A stretch of 25,705 bases of DNA from Thermocrinis sp. (GTDB taxonomy: Bacteria > Aquificota > Aquificia > Aquificales > Aquificaceae), in the NCBI RefSeq assembly GCF_036781485.1, contig NZ_DAIQAX010000003.1:1-25705 (forward strand), in the 5' to 3' direction. Under the pieces are notes generated by a model. It was given only the letters and a program-made list of their open reading frames with translations, was not told the DNA's origin and made no database searches. Made by a program: the position numbers and the translations under genes. Of this stretch, positions 22,351 to 25,705 are shown piece by piece (position 1 is the stretch's first letter; each line of letters starts with the position of its first letter).

Positions 22351-25194
22351 ATGGAGATAGGTGGAAGTTTTTACGATAGGAAAGCATACAGCACCTGTTA
22401 TATGTGTGCCTGCAGGTGTGGGATAGAGGTATACGTCAGAAACAACAAAGTTACTTACATAAAGGGGAACGATGTGCATCCCACTAACAAGGGTGTTCTG
22501 TGTGCCAAAGGTTCTTCTGGCATTATGAAAGAATACAGCCCTGCAAGGCTCAGAAAGCCTCTGCTTAGGGTAGGTCCAAGGGGTTCTGGACAGTTCAAGG
22601 AAATAGAGTGGGAAGAGGCACTGCAAATAGCAACGCAGTGGTTAGAGGAAGCTCGTAAAAAGGGACCATACAAAATAGCCTTCTTTACCGGAAGGGATCA
22701 AATGCAACAGATAAACAGCTGGTTTGCAAGCCAGTTGGGGACTGTCAATTGGGCAGCTCACGGTGGATTTTGCTCTGTAAATATCGCCGCCGCAGGTCTT
22801 TACTCCATAGGTGGTTCCTTTTGGGAATTTGGAGAAGCAGACTTTGAAAACACTAAATACTTTATGCTGGTGGGTGTGGCAGAAGACCACTCTTCCAATC
22901 CGTTTAAGCTCGGCATTCAGGAAATGAAGCGCAAAGGCGGAAAGTTTGTGGTGGTAAATCCGGTTAGATGGGGCTACGGTGCGGTGGCAGACGAGTGGGT
23001 GCCAATAAAACCTGGAACAGACGGAGCCTTTTTCCTTGGTTTAATGCACGTGCTGTTTAAGTATAACTTGGTGAATTGGGAGTTTCTTAAAGAATACACC
23101 AACGCAAGCTGGCTTGTAATTCAAGCACCAGGAACCTCAAAGGATGGACTCTTTTACAGAAACCAAGAAGGAAAGCCAATGGTCTTTGACAAGAAAAGTC
23201 AGAGCTTTAAGCCAGCAGACAGGATAATGCCAGAGGATTTGGATCCTGCTTTTATAGGAGAGTTCAAAACACCAGAGGGCTACACAGTAAGACCAGCCTT
23301 TGACATATTTGCGGAAAGGCTCGTAAAAGATTATTCGCCAGAAAAGGTAGAAAAGATAACAGGCATTTCTGCAAAGGACATAGAGCGAATAGCCAAAGAG
23401 ATGGGCACCATAGCGTTGTATCATCCTATAGAGCTTCCCATCGAATGGACCGACGTTTGGGGAAGAAAGCACAAAAAGGTTGTTGGAAGGCCCGTATCCT
23501 TCCATATTATGAGGGGTATAGCTTCCCACACCAACGGCTTTCAAACCGCAAGGACTGTATTCCTTCTGATGATGATGTTGGGTGTGGTGGATGTGCCCGG
23601 AGGATTTCTCAATAAACCTCCCTATCCAAAACACATAGAAGATCTTCCCAAACCTTACAAAATCACAAAGCCAGACGAGATAAAATACGGAGAAATTTAC
23701 CCTGGACCTCACCTTGGTTATGTTCAAAACCCAGATGACCTTTTGGTGGATGAGAAAGGAAACCCAGTAAGAATAGACTGGGCTTACAGCTGGTGGTTCC
23801 CAATGACAGCTCACGGATTAATTCATAACGTGATCCCTGCAGCCTATCAGCAAAACCCTTACGGAATAGAAGTTTTGATGATCTACATGGCAAACATGGC
23901 TTGGAACTCATCCCAGAACATTCCATACATCATAGAAGCACTGACTGCCACGGACCCTGCGGGCAACTACATAATACCAAAGATCATTACCATAGACGCC
24001 TTCTACAGCGAACAAGTGGCCTATTCGGATTTAGTCTTGCCAGATGCCACATACCTTGAACAATGGTTTGCCTTATCTTTGCTTGATAGACCACCCTCTG
24101 CGGTAGATGGTCCAGTAGATGCACTCAGACATCCCATCGTGGATCCTAAGCAAAACGGCTACGATGTAATGGGTTGGGGAGATGTAATGGTAGAACTTGG
24201 CTCAAGGCTGAAACTTCCCGGCTTTGTAAATCCAGACGGTTCAAGAAAATACAAGGACTTTAAGGATTTTCTTATAAACTGGCAGATAAGACCGGGTGTG
24301 GGTGCCCTTGCGGGATGGAGGGGTAAAAACGGAGACAGACACTTTGTGGGAGAGCCAAATCCAAAACAGCTGGAGATGTATATTAAAAACAAAGGGTTTT
24401 TCTACTACAAGCTTGCGGACAATATGCGCTATTACAGACACGTAAATAAGGACTACCAGGAATGGGCAGTTGGCGCAGGATTTTTGAAGAAAGTTGCACC
24501 TATTGTGTTTAACTTCTACTTAGAAGCGCTCCAAACCTTTAGACTTGCAGGTCAGGGACTTTGGGAAGGCAAAAATCAACCACCAAATGATCCGATCCTT
24601 AGAGAGAGACTTATCAAATACTTTGACCCCCTTCCTTTCTGGTATCCCCCGTTTGAAGAAGAGGTTTCTGGAAAGGACTATCCACTTTACGCCTTTACCC
24701 AAAGGCCCCAATGGATGTATCATTCTTGGGATTCTCAAAACGCATGGCTAAGGCAAATCTCCACAAGGAACTACCTCTACATAAATCCAAAAACAGCCCA
24801 AAAGTTAGGCATAAATCACTTAGACTGGGTTTGGGTTGAGTCAAGGATAGGAAAGGTTAAGTGTCAGGCGTTCCTAACAAACACCACAGAACCCAATTCA
24901 GTTTGGACTTGGAACGCCATAGGCAAAATGAAAGGCGCTTGGGGTTTAAAGCCCGAAGCAGAGGAAGGACATCAGGGCTTTCTGCTGAACCATGTGATAC
25001 CTCACAGCATCAACATTGGAGGAAGGGAGGTCTTCTACGGAGATCCCATCACAGGACACTTGGCATGGTTTGATACAAAGGTAAAGGTCTATAAAGCAGA
25101 AGATCAAACGCCAGAAACCTATCCACAGTTTGAGATAGAGCCATTAGATTATATAAAGGAAAGATGGGTAGATGTTCTAAGGTATAAGCCATGA
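22351..25194 (+). CDS. soeA: SoeA-like molybdopterin oxidoreductase (probable sulfite:quinone oxidoreductase catalytic subunit)
   Basis: 947 residues, of the complex-iron-sulfur-molybdoenzyme family. SoeA, with an iron-sulfur subunit (SoeB) and a membrane subunit (SoeC), oxidises sulfite to sulfate in the cytoplasm and feeds the quinone pool. Seen: an N-terminal 4Fe-4S site (Cys16, Cys19, Cys23, Cys51) with a Lys two residues after the last Cys, the molybdenum-ligand region HGGFCSVNIAAAG (Cys141), GVAEDHSSNP, the MGD-binding VVVNPVRWGYGA and KPGTDGAFFLGL, and a C-terminal MGD domain starting near YAFTQRPQWMYHSWDSQNAW. There is no twin-arginine signal, which fits the cytoplasmic SoeA type rather than exported Psr/Phs/Ttr enzymes. 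Related thiosulfate or polysulfide reductases remain possible. It overlaps a Uma2 gene by 4 nt. Confidence 0.82.
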   Translation: MEIGGSFYDRKAYSTCYMCACRCGIEVYVRNNKVTYIKGNDVHPTNKGVLCAKGSSGIMKEYSPARLRKPLLRVGPRGSGQFKEIEWEEALQIATQWLEEARKKGPYKIAFFTGRDQMQQINSWFASQLGTVNWAAHGGFCSVNIAAAGLYSIGGSFWEFGEADFENTKYFMLVGVAEDHSSNPFKLGIQEMKRKGGKFVVVNPVRWGYGAVADEWVPIKPGTDGAFFLGLMHVLFKYNLVNWEFLKEYTNASWLVIQAPGTSKDGLFYRNQEGKPMVFDKKSQSFKPADRIMPEDLDPAFIGEFKTPEGYTVRPAFDIFAERLVKDYSPEKVEKITGISAKDIERIAKEMGTIALYHPIELPIEWTDVWGRKHKKVVGRPVSFHIMRGIASHTNGFQTARTVFLLMMMLGVVDVPGGFLNKPPYPKHIEDLPKPYKITKPDEIKYGEIYPGPHLGYVQNPDDLLVDEKGNPVRIDWAYSWWFPMTAHGLIHNVIPAAYQQNPYGIEVLMIYMANMAWNSSQNIPYIIEALTATDPAGNYIIPKIITIDAFYSEQVAYSDLVLPDATYLEQWFALSLLDRPPSAVDGPVDALRHPIVDPKQNGYDVMGWGDVMVELGSRLKLPGFVNPDGSRKYKDFKDFLINWQIRPGVGALAGWRGKNGDRHFVGEPNPKQLEMYIKNKGFFYYKLADNMRYYRHVNKDYQEWAVGAGFLKKVAPIVFNFYLEALQTFRLAGQGLWEGKNQPPNDPILRERLIKYFDPLPFWYPPFEEEVSGKDYPLYAFTQRPQWMYHSWDSQNAWLRQISTRNYLYINPKTAQKLGINHLDWVWVESRIGKVKCQAFLTNTTEPNSVWTWNAIGKMKGAWGLKPEAEEGHQGFLLNHVIPHSINIGGREVFYGDPITGHLAWFDTKVKVYKAEDQTPETYPQFEIEPLDYIKERWVDVLRYKP

Positions 25195-25705
25195 TAGGAA
25201 CAAAGAAAACAGTAAAAGACTACATGGAGCTTCCTGAAGGGGCCCATTACCAACTAATTGAGGGAGAACTTGTTATGAGCCCTGCACCAGGATATAGTCA
25301 TCAAAAGGTTTCAATAGCTCTTGCCTCCATCCTCTACGGTTTTATAAAGAAAATTTCAAAGGGAGAGGTGCTCGCTTCTCCCATAGATGTATATCTTGAC
25401 GAGGAGAATGCTTTTCAGCCAGATTTAGTGGTTGTTTTAAAAGACAGCAAAGCAAGGATAGAAGAAAGGGGCATATTTGGAGCACCCGATGTGGTGGTGG
25501 AGATCCTTTCTCCTTCCACTGCCTATTATGACCTTACAGAGAAAAAAGATGTTTATGAAAGGGTTGGTGTAAAGGAATATTGGATAGTGGATCCAAAGAG
25601 AAAAAGCTTTGAAATATACGCAAACTCAGAGGATGGCTTTAAGCTTATCTGCCACGCAAAGGCCAAGGGAAAAGTGCGCTCTGAACTTTTAGGCATTGAG
25701 ATAGA
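25191..25705 (+). CDS. Uma2-family (DUF820) putative nuclease, partial at window end
   Basis: 171 complete codons from ATG 25191; the frame is open to the last base. Uma2/DUF820 proteins have a restriction-endonuclease-like PD-(D/E)xK fold; they are abundant in cyanobacteria and their role is unknown. Seen: the N-terminal YMELPEGAHYQLIEGELVMS, PAPGYSHQKVSIALA, the FQPDLVVVL strand with Asp, GAPDVVVEILSPST with the catalytic-type Asp/Glu pair, a KKDVYERVGVKEYWIVDP block and a start of the tail. About ten residues may be missing. The ATG overlaps the soeA stop (ATGA) and has no separate ribosome site, so translation should be coupled to soeA. Confidence 0.88.
   Translation, partial: MIGTKKTVKDYMELPEGAHYQLIEGELVMSPAPGYSHQKVSIALASILYGFIKKISKGEVLASPIDVYLDEENAFQPDLVVVLKDSKARIEERGIFGAPDVVVEILSPSTAYYDLTEKKDVYERVGVKEYWIVDPKRKSFEIYANSEDGFKLICHAKAKGKVRSELLGIEI

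Noticed and set aside
22351..22450. Twin-arginine signal peptide on the molybdoenzyme
   Set aside because: The N-terminus goes straight to the 4Fe-4S motif after about 15 residues and has no RR motif or hydrophobic segment.
23137..23814. 225-residue minus-strand frame inside soeA
   Set aside because: It is antisense to conserved molybdoenzyme sequence and its composition (His, Cys, Trp-rich) is that of a shadow frame.

Overview
The window looks like chromosomal DNA from a thermophilic member of the Aquificota, most likely the Aquificaceae (Aquifex, Hydrogenobacter or Thermocrinis relatives). This is inferred, not proven. The reasons are an estimated G+C in the low forties, very tight packing with overlapping genes of unrelated function, and bacterial envelope genes (lgt, an MCE/MlaD protein, lipoproteins, NlpC/P60) mixed with archaeal-type versions of housekeeping enzymes: an archaeal-type S-adenosylmethionine synthetase, an ApgM-type phosphoglycerate mutase, Trm1 and an archaemetzincin. 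A free-standing Trbp111-like tRNA-binding protein, first described from Aquifex aeolicus, fits too. No rRNA, tRNA, CRISPR array or mobile element was seen.

Layout. 1-1007: a broken fliN remnant, then a minus-strand pair (Cys-rich putative zinc protein, YkuK-type RNase-H-like protein). 1008-4233 (+): mnmG followed by a sodium:solute symporter. 4207-5424 (-): apgM. 5444-6218 (+): Trbp111-like protein and a glycine-zipper lipoprotein. 6249-10246 (-): mlaD, an M29-type aminopeptidase, a Crp/Fnr-family regulator and long-form hpf. 10306-12794 (+): cimA (citramalate synthase, isoleucine route) and ygfZ. 12774-20434 (-): one nearly gapless run of hisD, a lipoprotein, lgt, a small interrupted ORF, NlpC/P60, hemE, trm1, an unknown gene and a geranylgeranyl-reductase-like flavoprotein. 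20508-21713 (+): metK. 21710-22207 (-): archaemetzincin. 22351-end (+): a SoeA-like molybdopterin oxidoreductase overlapping a Uma2-family gene that runs off the window.

How the genes work together. Themes are translation and tRNA modification (MnmG, Trm1, Trbp111, HPF), envelope biogenesis (Lgt, lipoproteins, MlaD, NlpC/P60, GGR), biosynthesis (HisD, CimA, HemE, MetK, ApgM), Fe-S/folate repair (YgfZ) and probable quinone-linked sulfite oxidation (SoeA).

The most notable structural signals are: two 19-20 bp divergent intergenic regions whose opposed -10 elements overlap and sit 8-9 nt from each start codon, predicting leaderless transcripts both ways; an hpf promoter apparently built by a 19-bp tandem duplication; a 78-codon ORF cut by one in-frame stop inside the hisD run; a fliN fragment behind a good promoter; and a Uma2 gene coupled to soeA where an iron-sulfur subunit would be expected.
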